Source: Sphaerotilus montanus
GTDB taxonomy: Bacteria > Pseudomonadota > Gammaproteobacteria > Burkholderiales > Burkholderiaceae_C
Reading direction: 5' to 3'
Assembly (NCBI RefSeq): GCF_013410775.1
Contig: NZ_JACCFH010000001.1
Span: 3,782,001 to 3,846,000, forward strand
DNA: 64,000 nucleotides
Positions 23,018 through 31,738 of this stretch are shown here, in pieces; the first letter of the stretch is position 1; each line of letters begins with the position of its first letter. The position numbers and the translations under genes were made by a program. A model generated the notes under the pieces. The model saw nothing but the letters and a program-made list of their open reading frames with translations. It made no database searches and was not told the origin of the DNA.

Positions 23018-23578
23018 CTAACTGTCGGGCAGGGGCCACCGCTCCGGGTTGGCTGACGTGTCGGCGATGGTCTGGCGCACGGCGGCGATGCGTTGAACGA
23101 AGCGCGGCGGGCTGTCGAGGAAGCCGTCTTCGTAAGCGACGACCCGCAGTTCCGGTCGGACCCGGTCGAGCAACTCGCCCGGCTGCAGCAGGAAATCAGG
23201 CCGCGACGGCTTGCCCACGCTGGCATTGCCGTGCGCGAAGGTCTCGTACAGCAGCACGCCGCCCGGCGCCACGCTGGCGACGATCGCCGGCAGCAGCGGT
23301 CGCCACAGGTAGTTCGTGACGACGACGGCGTCGAACGTGCGGCCCGGCAATGGCCAGGGACCGTTCTCGATGTCGACCAGCATCACCTCCGCCGCAACGC
23401 CGTGCAGCGTGGCCAAGGCCGCGGCATCCCGGTCGACCGCCGTGACCTGCGCGCCACGCGCCGCGAGCCAGCGCACATGGCGGCCGCTGCCGCAGGCCAG
23501 ATCCAGCACAGAGGCGCCGTTGTCCAGGTTCGGGATCAGGCCGGCATGGCGGCGGATCCAGGCAGAGGGGTTCGGCAT
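23018..23578 (-). CDS. Class I SAM-dependent methyltransferase
   Basis: A 186-residue Rossmann-fold methyltransferase. Motif I is [19 protein letters not shown], then [14 protein letters not shown] (motif II) and [33 protein letters not shown], with [21 protein letters not shown] further on. This resembles small methyltransferases of the tellurite-resistance/TehB-like type, but the substrate is unknown. The ATG chosen gives [14 protein letters not shown] as N-terminus; a GTG at 23611 would add 11 residues and overlap the upstream small gene. It is in a run of minus-strand genes with the 44-residue membrane peptide and the MFS transporter. Confidence 0.82.
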   Translation of the reverse strand: MPNPSAWIRRHAGLIPNLDNGASVLDLACGSGRHVRWLAARGAQVTAVDRDAAALATLHGVAAEVMLVDIENGPWPLPGRTFDAVVVTNYLWRPLLPAIVASVAPGGVLLYETFAHGNASVGKPSRPDFLLQPGELLDRVRPELRVVAYEDGFLDSPPRFVQRIAAVRQTIADTSANPERWPLPDS

Positions 23579-23595
23579 CGGGTTCAGGTGCGCGC

Positions 23596-23730
23596 TCAGA
23601 AACAGCTCCACAGGCGGTTGCCCAGATCGACGATCAGCCCCGGTTGCAGGTAGGCCGCGAAGACCAGCCCCAGGGCAACGGCCACCACGGCGCCGACCAG
23701 TCCCTGGCGCACGGACCGTCGCATGCTCAT
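23596..23730 (-). CDS. Small single-pass membrane protein (44 residues)
   Basis: A short gene overlapping the MFS transporter stop by four bases (ATGA junction). The product MSMRRSVRQGLVGAVVAVAL continues through one hydrophobic helix (about residues 10-28) and ends LIVDLGNRLWSCF. The positive N-terminus and single helix suggest an inner-membrane peptide with its C-terminus in the periplasm. The family was not recognised. The tight coupling to the transporter upstream and the methyltransferase downstream supports it being a real gene. Confidence 0.6.
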   Translation of the reverse strand: MSMRRSVRQGLVGAVVAVALGLVFAAYLQPGLIVDLGNRLWSCF

Positions 23731-24965
23731 GCCGGCTGGGCCATCGGACGGGCGATAGCGGTTTCGCGCACGGGCAGGTTCACCAGCGCGGCAAACACGC
23801 CCAGCGCCACGGCGATGCCCCAGACGATGTCGTAGCTGCCGGTGCGGTCGTACAGCAGGCCGCCCAGCCAGACGCCCAGGAAGGAGCCGACCTGGTGGCT
23901 CAGGAACACGAAGCCGCCCAGCATCGACAGGTACTGCACGCCGAAGATCTGCGCGACCACCGCGTTGGTGGGCGGCACGGTGGACAGCCACAGCACGCCC
24001 ATCACGGCCGCGAACAGGTAGACGCTCGTCGGCGTCAGCGGCGCGGCCAGGAAGGCGACGATCACCACCGAGCGCGCCAGGTAGATCGCCGACAGGATGT
24101 GCCGCTTGGCCATGCGCTGGCCGAGCGAGCCGGCCGCGTAGGTGCCGATCACGTTGAACAGGCCGATCAGTGCCAGCGCCGTCGTGGCCACCTCGGGTGC
24201 CATGCCGTGGTCCTTCAGGTAGCTGGGCATGTGCACGCCGATGAAGACCACCTGGAAGCCGCAGACGAAATAGCCCGCCATCAGCAACTGGAAGCTGCGG
24301 TAGCCCATCGCCTCGCGCAGCGCGGCGCCGATGCTCTGCTGCGGGCGCGTCGGGCCACCCGCCTGCTGCGGCTCGCGCAGGCCCCAGGCCAGCGGGATGA
24401 TGACCAGCGCGGCGCAGCCCAGCAGCACCAGCGCCTGCTGCCAGCCGAGGTGCCCGATCAGCCAGTTCTCGACCGGCACCATCAGGAACTGGCCGAACGA
24501 GCCGGCCGCTGCGGCCACGCCCATGGCCCACGAACGCTTCATCGGGTCGATCTGGCGCCCGATCACGCCGTAGACCACCGCGTACGTCGTACCGGATTGC
24601 GCCATGCCGATCAGCAGTCCGGTGCTGGCGATGAAGGCGGGCCCGGTCGTGGCCTGCGACATCAGCACCAGCCCGCCCGCGTAGAGCAGGCTGCCGCCCA
24701 TGAGCACGCGGAAGGCACCGTAGCGGTCCGCCAGCATGCCGGCGATCGGACCGGCCAGACCCCAGGACAGGTTCTGCACTGCCATCGCGAAGGCGAAGGT
24801 CTGGCGCGTCCAGCCACGCTCCATCGTGATGGGTGCCAGCCACAGCCCGAAGCCGTGGCGGATGCCCATCGACAGCGTGACGATGAGGGCGCCGCACAGC
24901 AGCACCTGCACCATCGAGAGGCGGGCTGGTGCGTGGGCGGAAGGGGGTGGGTGTGAAGCGCGCAT
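23727..24965 (-). CDS. Major facilitator superfamily transporter
   Basis: A 412-residue protein with twelve predicted transmembrane helices in two halves of six. The loop between helices 2 and 3 has AGMLADRYGAFRVLMGG, and the second half repeats it as AAGSLGQRMAKRHILS. The pattern LSMGIRHGFGLWLAPITMERGW is seen in monocarboxylate/oxalate-formate-type MFS transporters, but the substrate is not clear. The start at MRASHPPP was chosen over an ATG eight codons upstream. The gene ends in a four-base overlap with the small membrane protein gene. Confidence 0.85.
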   Translation of the reverse strand: MRASHPPPSAHAPARLSMVQVLLCGALIVTLSMGIRHGFGLWLAPITMERGWTRQTFAFAMAVQNLSWGLAGPIAGMLADRYGAFRVLMGGSLLYAGGLVLMSQATTGPAFIASTGLLIGMAQSGTTYAVVYGVIGRQIDPMKRSWAMGVAAAAGSFGQFLMVPVENWLIGHLGWQQALVLLGCAALVIIPLAWGLREPQQAGGPTRPQQSIGAALREAMGYRSFQLLMAGYFVCGFQVVFIGVHMPSYLKDHGMAPEVATTALALIGLFNVIGTYAAGSLGQRMAKRHILSAIYLARSVVIVAFLAAPLTPTSVYLFAAVMGVLWLSTVPPTNAVVAQIFGVQYLSMLGGFVFLSHQVGSFLGVWLGGLLYDRTGSYDIVWGIAVALGVFAALVNLPVRETAIARPMAQPA

Positions 24966-25031
24966 CCCGCAGACTGTAGCGAACTTCACACGGCACCGCT
25001 GGCACGCCGGCCCGGGTGCCTCGACGCGGCG

Positions 25032-25769
25032 TCAGAACCGGAAGCCCGCCTTGACACCGTAGCTGGTGGCATCGCCGGTCTTGTCGGCTTCGACCGCGAG
25101 GTTCACCAGACCGAGGTTGACGTTGACGCCACCGAAGACGCGGGTCTGGTGGATGCGCTCCTTCTGGAGCAGCGTGGTGCCGGTGACCTGCGTGCGGGTG
25201 GTGACGGTGCCGATGCCGGCATAGGGCGTCGCGAACAGGAAGCCCTTGGAGATCGACACGTCCAGCCCGGCGCTGCTGGCCTTGAGCTGGTCGATGCCGC
25301 TGAGCTGCGAATAGCTGGCACGCACGGCCAGCGCCGGCGTCAGCACGCCGCCCGGCACGAAGGCCCAGCGCAGCTCGCCGCCTGCGGTGGTGGCGCCGGT
25401 TGTCGGCACACGGCCGAGCGAGGCGCCGATGTCGATGTTGAACGGCAGGCCCTTGACCGCGCGCACGGAGGCCACCGGCAGCGCCTTGGGCACGTCCGCG
25501 CCGGCAGCGGCCTTGGACAGCACGTCGCGGTGCTGCAGTTCGGTGGCGGTGACGCCGACGCCGATGTCGAAGCCGATCACGCCCAGCGGTTCCGCCGGCA
25601 CCAGGGCCTTGTAGGACAGCGCGGCGCCGAGGTCTTCGCTCAGGGCGCGGAACTCGGACTGCGTCAGCAGGTTGAGGGTGTTGATCTCCAGCGCATTGGC
25701 GCCGCCGGTGGCCAGCAGGGTGGTCGCGGTGGCGGTGGCCGTCAGCAGGGTGCGCAGTGCGAGCTTCAT
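25032..25769 (-). CDS. Predicted outer-membrane beta-barrel protein of unknown function
   Basis: A 245-residue exported protein: signal peptide (residues 1-26, ending GANA), then alternating amphipathic strands and a C-terminal GVKAGFRF ending in Phe, typical of barrel proteins recognised by BamA. Stretches such as GVIGFDIGVGVTATEL, FNIDIGASLGRVPTTG and LGLVNLAVEADKTGDATSYGVKAG look like successive strands. It resembles hypothetical outer-membrane proteins found in Burkholderiales, but no named family is certain. It stands alone between the MFS gene and parE. Confidence 0.7.
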   Translation of the reverse strand: MKLALRTLLTATATATTLLATGGANALEINTLNLLTQSEFRALSEDLGAALSYKALVPAEPLGVIGFDIGVGVTATELQHRDVLSKAAAGADVPKALPVASVRAVKGLPFNIDIGASLGRVPTTGATTAGGELRWAFVPGGVLTPALAVRASYSQLSGIDQLKASSAGLDVSISKGFLFATPYAGIGTVTTRTQVTGTTLLQKERIHQTRVFGGVNVNLGLVNLAVEADKTGDATSYGVKAGFRF

Positions 25770-25916
25770 TCGGGGATCCTTCAGGTTCTGGGTCTGGAGT
25801 GCAAGGAGAGCGGGCAGGCTAGCACCCGGGTATTGCCGGCTTGTGCCTGGCTTGTGACGGACCGCACCGAAGTGCAGGAAGTTGTGCCGCCTGTTGCAAA
25901 CCTACAATCCGCCGCC

Positions 25917-27914
25917 ATGGCCACCAAGACCCCGACTTCCACTTCCCCCGCCGCCTATGGCGAAGCCTCGATCCGCGTCCTGAAAGGGCTGGAGCCGGTC
26001 AAGCAGCGCCCGGGCATGTACACCCGCACCGAGAACCCGCTGCACATGGTGCAGGAGGCGATCGACAACGCCGCCGACGAGGCACTCGCCCACCACGGCA
26101 AGCGCATCGGCGTGACCCTGCACACCGACGGCTCGGTCAGCGTCGAGGACGACGGCCGCGGCATCCCCTTCGGCCTGCACCCGGACGAAGGCGTCCCGGT
26201 GGTCGAGATCGTCTTCACCCGGCTGCACGCGGGCGGCAAGTTCGACAAGGGCTCGGGCGGCGCCTACAGCTTCTCGGGCGGCCTGCACGGCGTGGGCGTG
26301 TCGGTGACCAACGCGCTGGCGACCCGGCTGCAGGTGACGGTGTGGCGCGAGAAGCAGGTCGCGACGCTCGCCTTTGCTGGCGGCGACGTGGTCGAGCCGC
26401 TGGTGATCCGCCCGGCCGGTCCGCCCTCGTCGGGCGACCGCAAGCAGGGCACGACGGTGCGCGTCTGGCCGGACCCGAAGTACTTCGAATCGCCAGAGCT
26501 GCCCAAGCACGAGCTGGTGCACCTGCTGCGCAGCAAGGCGGTGCTGATGCCGGGCGTGACCGTCACGCTCACGCACGAGAAGACCGGCGAGGTGCAGACC
26601 TGGCTGTACCAGGGCGGCCTGCGCGACTACCTGGCGCAGCACCTGAACGGCGAGCCGCTGATCCCGCTGTTCGAGGGCGCGCAGTACGCCAGCAGCGGCG
26701 CCGACGAGACTTTCGCGGAAGGCGAGGGTGCCGCTTGGTGCGTCTCCTTCAGCGAGGAGGGCGCCAACCTGCGCGAGAGCTACGTCAACCTGATCCCGAC
26801 GATTGCCGGCGGCACGCACGAGGCGGGGCTGAAGGACGGGCTGTTCCAGGCGGTCAAGGGCTTTGTCGAGATGCATGCGCTGTGCCCCAAGGGCGTGAAG
26901 CTGATGCCGGACGACGTGTTCGGCCGGGCCAGCTTTGTGCTGTCAGCCAAGGTGCTCGACCCGCAGTTCCAGGGCCAGACCAAGGAGCGCCTGAACAGCC
27001 GGGACGCGCTGCGGTTGGTGTCGTCGTTCGTGAAGCCGACGCTGGAGCTGTGGTTGAGCCAGCACGTCGAGCATGGCAAGAAGCTGGCCGAACTGGTCAT
27101 CAAGCAGGCGCAGGCGCGCCAGCGCGCCGGACAGAAGGTCGAGAAGAAGAAGGGCTCCGGTGTCGCCGTGCTGCCCGGCAAGCTGACGGACTGCGAGAGC
27201 CGCGACCTGGCGATGAACGAGGTCTTCCTCGTCGAGGGCGACTCGGCCGGCGGCAGCGCCAAGATGGGCCGCAACAAGGAGACGCAGGCCGTGCTGCCGC
27301 TGCGCGGCAAGGTGCTCAATGCCTGGGAGGTCGAGCGCGACCGGCTCTTCGCCAACAACGAGATCCATGACATCGCGGTGGCGGTGGGCGTCGATCCGCA
27401 CGGCCCCAACGACCAGCCCGACCTGTCGGGTCTGCGCTACGGAAAGATCTGCATCCTCAGCGACGCGGACGTGGACGGCTCGCACATCCAGGTGCTGCTG
27501 CTGACGCTGTTCTTCCGCCATTTCCCCCGGCTGGTCGAGAACGGCAACATCTTCATCGCCAAGCCACCGCTGTACCGGGTGGACGCTTCCGCCCGCGGCA
27601 AGAAACCGGCCGCGAAGTTTTACGCACTCGACGAAGGTGAATTGCAGGCGATACTTGACAAACTGCGCAAGGAAGGGGCTCGCGACGGTTCATGGAGCAT
27701 CAGCCGTTTCAAGGGGCTGGGTGAAATGAATGCCGAGCAGCTCTGGGAAACCACGCTGAATCCGGACACGCGCCGGCTGATGCGGGTGGAGTGCGGTGCA
27801 CTGGGTGTGACCGAGACGACCGCGGCGCTGACCCGCTTGATGGGCAAGGGTGAAGCGGCCTCTCGGCGCGAACTGATGGAGCTGCACGGTGATGCAGTGG
27901 ACGTCGATGTCTGA
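25917..27914 (+). CDS. parE: DNA topoisomerase IV subunit B (ParE)
   Basis: ParE is the ATPase subunit of topoisomerase IV, which decatenates daughter chromosomes. The 665-residue protein has the GHKL ATPase site (EAIDNAADEA, EDDGRGIP, GGLHGVGVSVTNAL), the transducer domain, and the TOPRIM region EGDSAGGSAKMGRNKETQ and ILSDADVDGSHIQVLLLTLFFR. The start is the ATG before ATKTPTSTSPAAYGEASIRVLKG. A TACAAT box (25903-25908) ends only nine bases before it, so the transcript could be nearly leaderless. ParC, its partner, lies 6.6 kb downstream on the same strand. Confidence 0.96.
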   Translation: MATKTPTSTSPAAYGEASIRVLKGLEPVKQRPGMYTRTENPLHMVQEAIDNAADEALAHHGKRIGVTLHTDGSVSVEDDGRGIPFGLHPDEGVPVVEIVFTRLHAGGKFDKGSGGAYSFSGGLHGVGVSVTNALATRLQVTVWREKQVATLAFAGGDVVEPLVIRPAGPPSSGDRKQGTTVRVWPDPKYFESPELPKHELVHLLRSKAVLMPGVTVTLTHEKTGEVQTWLYQGGLRDYLAQHLNGEPLIPLFEGAQYASSGADETFAEGEGAAWCVSFSEEGANLRESYVNLIPTIAGGTHEAGLKDGLFQAVKGFVEMHALCPKGVKLMPDDVFGRASFVLSAKVLDPQFQGQTKERLNSRDALRLVSSFVKPTLELWLSQHVEHGKKLAELVIKQAQARQRAGQKVEKKKGSGVAVLPGKLTDCESRDLAMNEVFLVEGDSAGGSAKMGRNKETQAVLPLRGKVLNAWEVERDRLFANNEIHDIAVAVGVDPHGPNDQPDLSGLRYGKICILSDADVDGSHIQVLLLTLFFRHFPRLVENGNIFIAKPPLYRVDASARGKKPAAKFYALDEGELQAILDKLRKEGARDGSWSISRFKGLGEMNAEQLWETTLNPDTRRLMRVECGALGVTETTAALTRLMGKGEAASRRELMELHGDAVDVDV

Positions 27915-27956
27915 ATGAAGTCCGGCCGGTTGCTGGCCGGTGATGGGGGTGGAGAG

Positions 27957-29186
27957 ATGGAGCAGTTCAATGGTGTGGTGGGATCGCTGGCGGCCGGACT
28001 GGGGCCTTACGCGCCCAAGGTGATCGGTGCGCTGGTGCTGGTGCTGGTCGCGTGGATCGGCAGCCGGCTGGTGCGCACCGCGGTCACGCGGTTGTGCCAG
28101 AAGCGCGGGCTGGACGAGAAGCTGCAGTCACCAGGCTTCTCGGCGATGCTGGCCAATGTCGGCGTCGGGGTGGTCTGGCTGTTCACGCTGCCGGGGTTGC
28201 TGGAGACGCTCGAACTCAAGGGTCTGCTCGACCCGGTCAACGTCATGGTGTCGCGCATCATGGGGTTCGTGCCGAATCTGGTCGGCACCATCGTGGTGTT
28301 CGGCATCGGTTTTCTGGTCGCGCGCATCGTGCGCCAGATCGTCACGGGCATGCTGCGTGCAGCCGGCTCCGAGAAGATGGCCGAGCGCATGGGGCTGACC
28401 ACTTCGCTGGGCGAGGGCGGGCTGGCCGGACTGGTCGGCTCGATGGTCTTCGCCTTCATCATGCTGCCGGTGCTGGCTGCTTCCCTGGAGCCGCTCGGGC
28501 TGGACGCCGTGACCAAGCCGGTGAGCAACCTGCTCGACACCGTGATCGCGCTGATCCCGAAGGTCACCGCATCGGCCGTCATCGTGGCGGTCGCGGCGCT
28601 GATCGGGCGCGCCGTGGCGGGCATCACCACCGGCGTGCTGAGCGGCATGGGCTTCAACCGGCTCTCGCAGCACCTCGGGCTGGGCGAGATGGGACGCGCG
28701 GGCGCGCGCACCCCGTCGGAGCTGGCCGGCTCGGTGGTCATGTTCGCGATCGTGATCGTGGCGGTGATGCAGGCCTGCGAGGTGCTGGGCTTCGCGATCC
28801 TGACCACGCTGGTGGCGAATCTGGGTGCCGTGATGGCCGGAGTGGCCGTCGCCGGGGTCGTGATGATCGGCGGGCTCTGGCTGTCGAACTGGGTCGCCGG
28901 GCTGATCCGCGCGGGTTCGGCGGTGAATGCGCCCGCGCTGGCGAATCTGGTGCGCGGTGCGATCCTGTTCTTCACGGCCGCGCTGGCGCTGCGCCAGGCG
29001 GGGCTGCCGGGCGACATCGTCGGCATCGCCTTCGGCTCGGTGGTGGGGGCGATCGCGGTGGGTGTGGCCGTCGCTGTTGGTGTGGGCGGTCGCCATGTGG
29101 CGGGTCGTCTGCTGGAAGAGGCCGTGCAGGCCCTGCGCACCGAGCCGCCGCCGTCGGACGCGCCGCCCATCCGGTTCCCGGACTGA
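27957..29186 (+). CDS. Mechanosensitive channel-like membrane protein (TM-helix repeat, CmpX type)
   Basis: A 409-residue membrane protein with about ten hydrophobic segments and recurring units of the conserved TM-helix repeat (PKVIGALVLVLVAWIGSRLV, VPNLVGTIVVFGIGFLVARIV, IPKVTASAVIVAVAALIGRAV). This pattern belongs to the CmpX/MscS-related group of small-conductance channels, though it lacks a clear MscS beta domain. The start follows a GGGGGTGGAGAG stretch; an earlier in-frame ATG at 27915, right after the parE stop, would add 14 residues. Proximity to parE suggests co-transcription. Confidence 0.75.
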   Translation: MEQFNGVVGSLAAGLGPYAPKVIGALVLVLVAWIGSRLVRTAVTRLCQKRGLDEKLQSPGFSAMLANVGVGVVWLFTLPGLLETLELKGLLDPVNVMVSRIMGFVPNLVGTIVVFGIGFLVARIVRQIVTGMLRAAGSEKMAERMGLTTSLGEGGLAGLVGSMVFAFIMLPVLAASLEPLGLDAVTKPVSNLLDTVIALIPKVTASAVIVAVAALIGRAVAGITTGVLSGMGFNRLSQHLGLGEMGRAGARTPSELAGSVVMFAIVIVAVMQACEVLGFAILTTLVANLGAVMAGVAVAGVVMIGGLWLSNWVAGLIRAGSAVNAPALANLVRGAILFFTAALALRQAGLPGDIVGIAFGSVVGAIAVGVAVAVGVGGRHVAGRLLEEAVQALRTEPPPSDAPPIRFPD

Positions 29187-29204
29187 GCACGGACCTGGTC
29201 CGGC

Positions 29205-30791
29205 ATGTGGGTCCGACTGCGCCGCCGCTATTTCGACAGCCGCCCGCTGGTGTGGCAGTTCGCGGTGGCCACCCTGCTGCCTGCGCTGCTGGTGGCTGCC
29301 GTGCTGCACTGGGGGCTGCAGGGGGCGCCGGACGTGGTCGGTGCCGTTCTGGCCACGGCGGGTCTGTCGACCGTGGTCAGCGTGCTGCTGGCCCACCGCG
29401 TGGGGCGTTCGCTGCGGCAACTCGTCGCGGCCACCCGGATGGTGCGCCGCAGCCGGCCGCTCGATGACGTGAACCTGCCGCTGCAGACGGGCAGCGCCGA
29501 GTTGCAGCGGGCCAGCGCGGGTCTGCGCCGGCTGATCGAGGTCTGGCGTCGGCGCCAGCGCGCGCTGATCGCGCAGACCGAGACCCTGGGCCGGCGGCTG
29601 GAGTTGCGCACGCATGAACTCTCCACCCTGCAGGACCTCTCGATCGGACTGGCCAGCAAGACGGAGCTGCATGAACTGGTCGCCGAGGCGCTGGGCGCGC
29701 TGGAGCAGACCATGGCCTACACCAGCGCCTCGGTCTGGTCGCGCACGGCGCGTGACGAGGGCGGGCAGGTCGTGCTGATGGGCTACCGCCAGAATGACGA
29801 CGCCGCCGGGCAGTCGCCCGCCGAGGACCTGACCGGCATGCGCCTGTCGCGATCGAACCTGCAGCATTACGAGTACATCGAACGGGAAGGGGCCCCCATC
29901 GTCGAGAACCGCGTGCGGCAGAGCCTGCTGTCCTGGCTGTGGTCCTGGTTGTCGGACGATGCGCGCACCTCGGGGCTGTACCGGGGGACGAAGGCGTGGA
30001 TGGCGGTGCCGCTGAAATCGCGCGAGGCGGTGATGGGCGTGCTGCGGGTCGACCACGAGGAGCCGGACTTCTTCGACGCCGAGCGGGTGCGCCTGCTCAC
30101 GGCGGTCGGCAGCCAGACCGGGCTGGCCATGCGCCACGCGCAGCTGCTGGCCCAGCAGAAGGACCAGGCCGTCGTGGCCGAGCGCAACCGCATCGCCCGC
30201 GATCTGCACGACGCGGTGTCGCAGACCCTGTTCGCGGCCAACGTGATCGCCGGCACGCTGGGCCGGCTGGCGTCCCGGCTGGCCGAAGGCGACGCGGCGG
30301 CGGCCGTGCTGCAGCAGCAGGCCGAGGCCCTGGAGCGGCTCAACAAGGGCGCGCTGGCCGAGATGCGGCTGCTGATGTTCGAGCTGCGCCCCGATGCGCT
30401 GCAGCACCTGCCGCTGGCGGAGCTGCTCCAGCACGCCATCGACGCGCTGGCCAGCCGCGGCACGATCGAGGTCTCGCAGCGCCTGGCGCGCGACGACCGC
30501 CTGCCCGGTGCCAGCCGCGTCCACATCTACCGCATCGCCCAGGAGGCGCTGTCCAACATCGGCCGCCACAGCGGTGCGAGCCATGCCGTGGTCGAGTGGA
30601 TCGTGCCCGAGCACGGCGCCGGCGGACGGCTGCGCATCGCCGATGACGGGCATGGATTCGACCCCGGTGCATCGCCACCGGGCCACTTCGGTCTCGGCAA
30701 CATGGCCGAGCGGGCGGCCGAGATCGGCGCGACCTGGAACATCACCTCGGGACCGGACGAGGGCACCGAAATCCGGCTGGAGCTGCCATGA
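29205..30791 (+). CDS. Sensor histidine kinase, NarX-like
   Basis: A 528-residue sensor kinase. Two transmembrane helices near the N-terminus (about residues 18-35 and 46-63) are separated by only a few residues, so there is almost no periplasmic sensor. A HAMP-like linker and a GAF domain (about 135-320, [14 protein letters not shown] ... [17 protein letters not shown]) suggest cytoplasmic sensing. The HisKA_3 dimerisation domain has [18 protein letters not shown] with the phospho-acceptor His335; the ATPase domain ends [15 protein letters not shown]. The response regulator gene overlaps by four bases. Confidence 0.9.
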   Translation: MWVRLRRRYFDSRPLVWQFAVATLLPALLVAAVLHWGLQGAPDVVGAVLATAGLSTVVSVLLAHRVGRSLRQLVAATRMVRRSRPLDDVNLPLQTGSAELQRASAGLRRLIEVWRRRQRALIAQTETLGRRLELRTHELSTLQDLSIGLASKTELHELVAEALGALEQTMAYTSASVWSRTARDEGGQVVLMGYRQNDDAAGQSPAEDLTGMRLSRSNLQHYEYIEREGAPIVENRVRQSLLSWLWSWLSDDARTSGLYRGTKAWMAVPLKSREAVMGVLRVDHEEPDFFDAERVRLLTAVGSQTGLAMRHAQLLAQQKDQAVVAERNRIARDLHDAVSQTLFAANVIAGTLGRLASRLAEGDAAAAVLQQQAEALERLNKGALAEMRLLMFELRPDALQHLPLAELLQHAIDALASRGTIEVSQRLARDDRLPGASRVHIYRIAQEALSNIGRHSGASHAVVEWIVPEHGAGGRLRIADDGHGFDPGASPPGHFGLGNMAERAAEIGATWNITSGPDEGTEIRLELP

Positions 30792-31456
30792 ACAAGAACG
30801 ATTCCATGAACGATCCCCAAGCGACGCGCATCAGCGTCTTCATCGTCGATGACCATCCGATGATCCGCGCCGGTCTGGTGGGGATGATCACCGGCGAGAA
30901 CGATTTCCTCTGCGTGGGCGAAGCAGGGCACGGCGCGGATGCCGTGCGGATGATCCCGGCGCTGCAGCCGGACGTCGTGCTGATGGACCTGCTGATGCCG
31001 CAGATGGACGGCATCGAGGCCATCCGGCAACTGCGCCCGCTGGCACCTCAGACGCGCTTCCTGATCCTCACCAGCCTGACCGAACCGGGCGAGGTGCAGC
31101 GGGCGCTGGCCGCGGGGGCCGTGGGCTACCTCACCAAGACCGCGTCGGCGCACGAACTGGTCAACACGATCCGCGCGGCCTACGGGGGCCGGCGTGTGCT
31201 GTCGCCCGAAGCCACCGAGGCGTTGATCAGCGTGTCGCAGAACACGGCCCCCGGCGCTGACCTGACCCAGCGCGAGCGCGAGCTGCTGGCGCTGGTGGCC
31301 CGCGGCCTGAGCAACCAGGACATCTCGGACCAGCTGCACATCGCGCTGCCGACCGTCAAGTTCCACATCACCAACATCCTCAGCAAGCTGGGCGTGGGCA
31401 ACCGCACCGAAGCCGTGCTCATCGCCTTGCGCCACAAGCTGGTGCCGCCGAACTGA
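30788..31456 (+). CDS. NarL/LuxR-family response regulator
   Basis: A 222-residue two-component regulator with a receiver domain (phosphorylation site Asp67 in [13 protein letters not shown]; acidic pair DD at 21-22; Lys in [11 protein letters not shown]) and a C-terminal LuxR-type helix-turn-helix ([21 protein letters not shown] and [21 protein letters not shown]). It is translationally coupled to the kinase gene upstream through an ATGA overlap and should receive phosphate from it. Targets are unknown. The first gene downstream is the exported protein behind leader element A. Confidence 0.92.
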   Translation: MNKNDSMNDPQATRISVFIVDDHPMIRAGLVGMITGENDFLCVGEAGHGADAVRMIPALQPDVVLMDLLMPQMDGIEAIRQLRPLAPQTRFLILTSLTEPGEVQRALAAGAVGYLTKTASAHELVNTIRAAYGGRRVLSPEATEALISVSQNTAPGADLTQRERELLALVARGLSNQDISDQLHIALPTVKFHITNILSKLGVGNRTEAVLIALRHKLVPPN

Positions 31457-31479
31457 CGCCCCGCGCGTCCGGACACCCG

Positions 31480-31640
31480 GACTTTGGTCTGGGGTCGCCC
31501 CCGCCCCAGGGCTGGCAGCGCGGCAGCGGCTCCCGCCTACCATTGTTTCTGCGAGCCAACATGTCCTCCCCCCCGCGGACGGCTCGCAGGGAACATAACT
31601 GGCAGGGAGGAATTTTTTCAAACTACATGAATCTGCCAGA
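31480..31640 (+). promoter_or_regulatory. Structured leader element, copy A
   Basis: One of two related sequences upstream of exported-protein genes. Stem 1 is CTGCGAGCC (31549-31557) with GGCTCGCAG (31581-31589), enclosing a 23-base loop with the C-rich CCTCCCCCCC. Stem 2 is CTGGCAG (31599-31605) with CTGCCAG (31633-31639), whose loop holds GGAGG (31606-31610) followed by a T-run. GGAGG is complementary to CCTCC in loop 1, which allows a loop-loop or pseudoknot contact. Both stems are kept in copy B with compensatory base changes, which favours RNA function. No known riboswitch was recognised. Confidence 0.65.
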
Positions 31641-31738
31641 TTCACCCGGGGTTGTGACCAGGGTCCGGCGCGGACGACGGTGGTGATGGATCGATACTGG
31701 GTGATCGATGTCTCCACCTGGCTGCTGCCCCGATTCCC

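Noticed and set aside
31599-31625. Stem 2 region read as a sigma-54 promoter (TGGCA followed by T-rich sequence)
   Set aside because: The required GC at -12 with correct spacing is missing in both copies, and the copies vary exactly where the sigma-54 consensus should be fixed.
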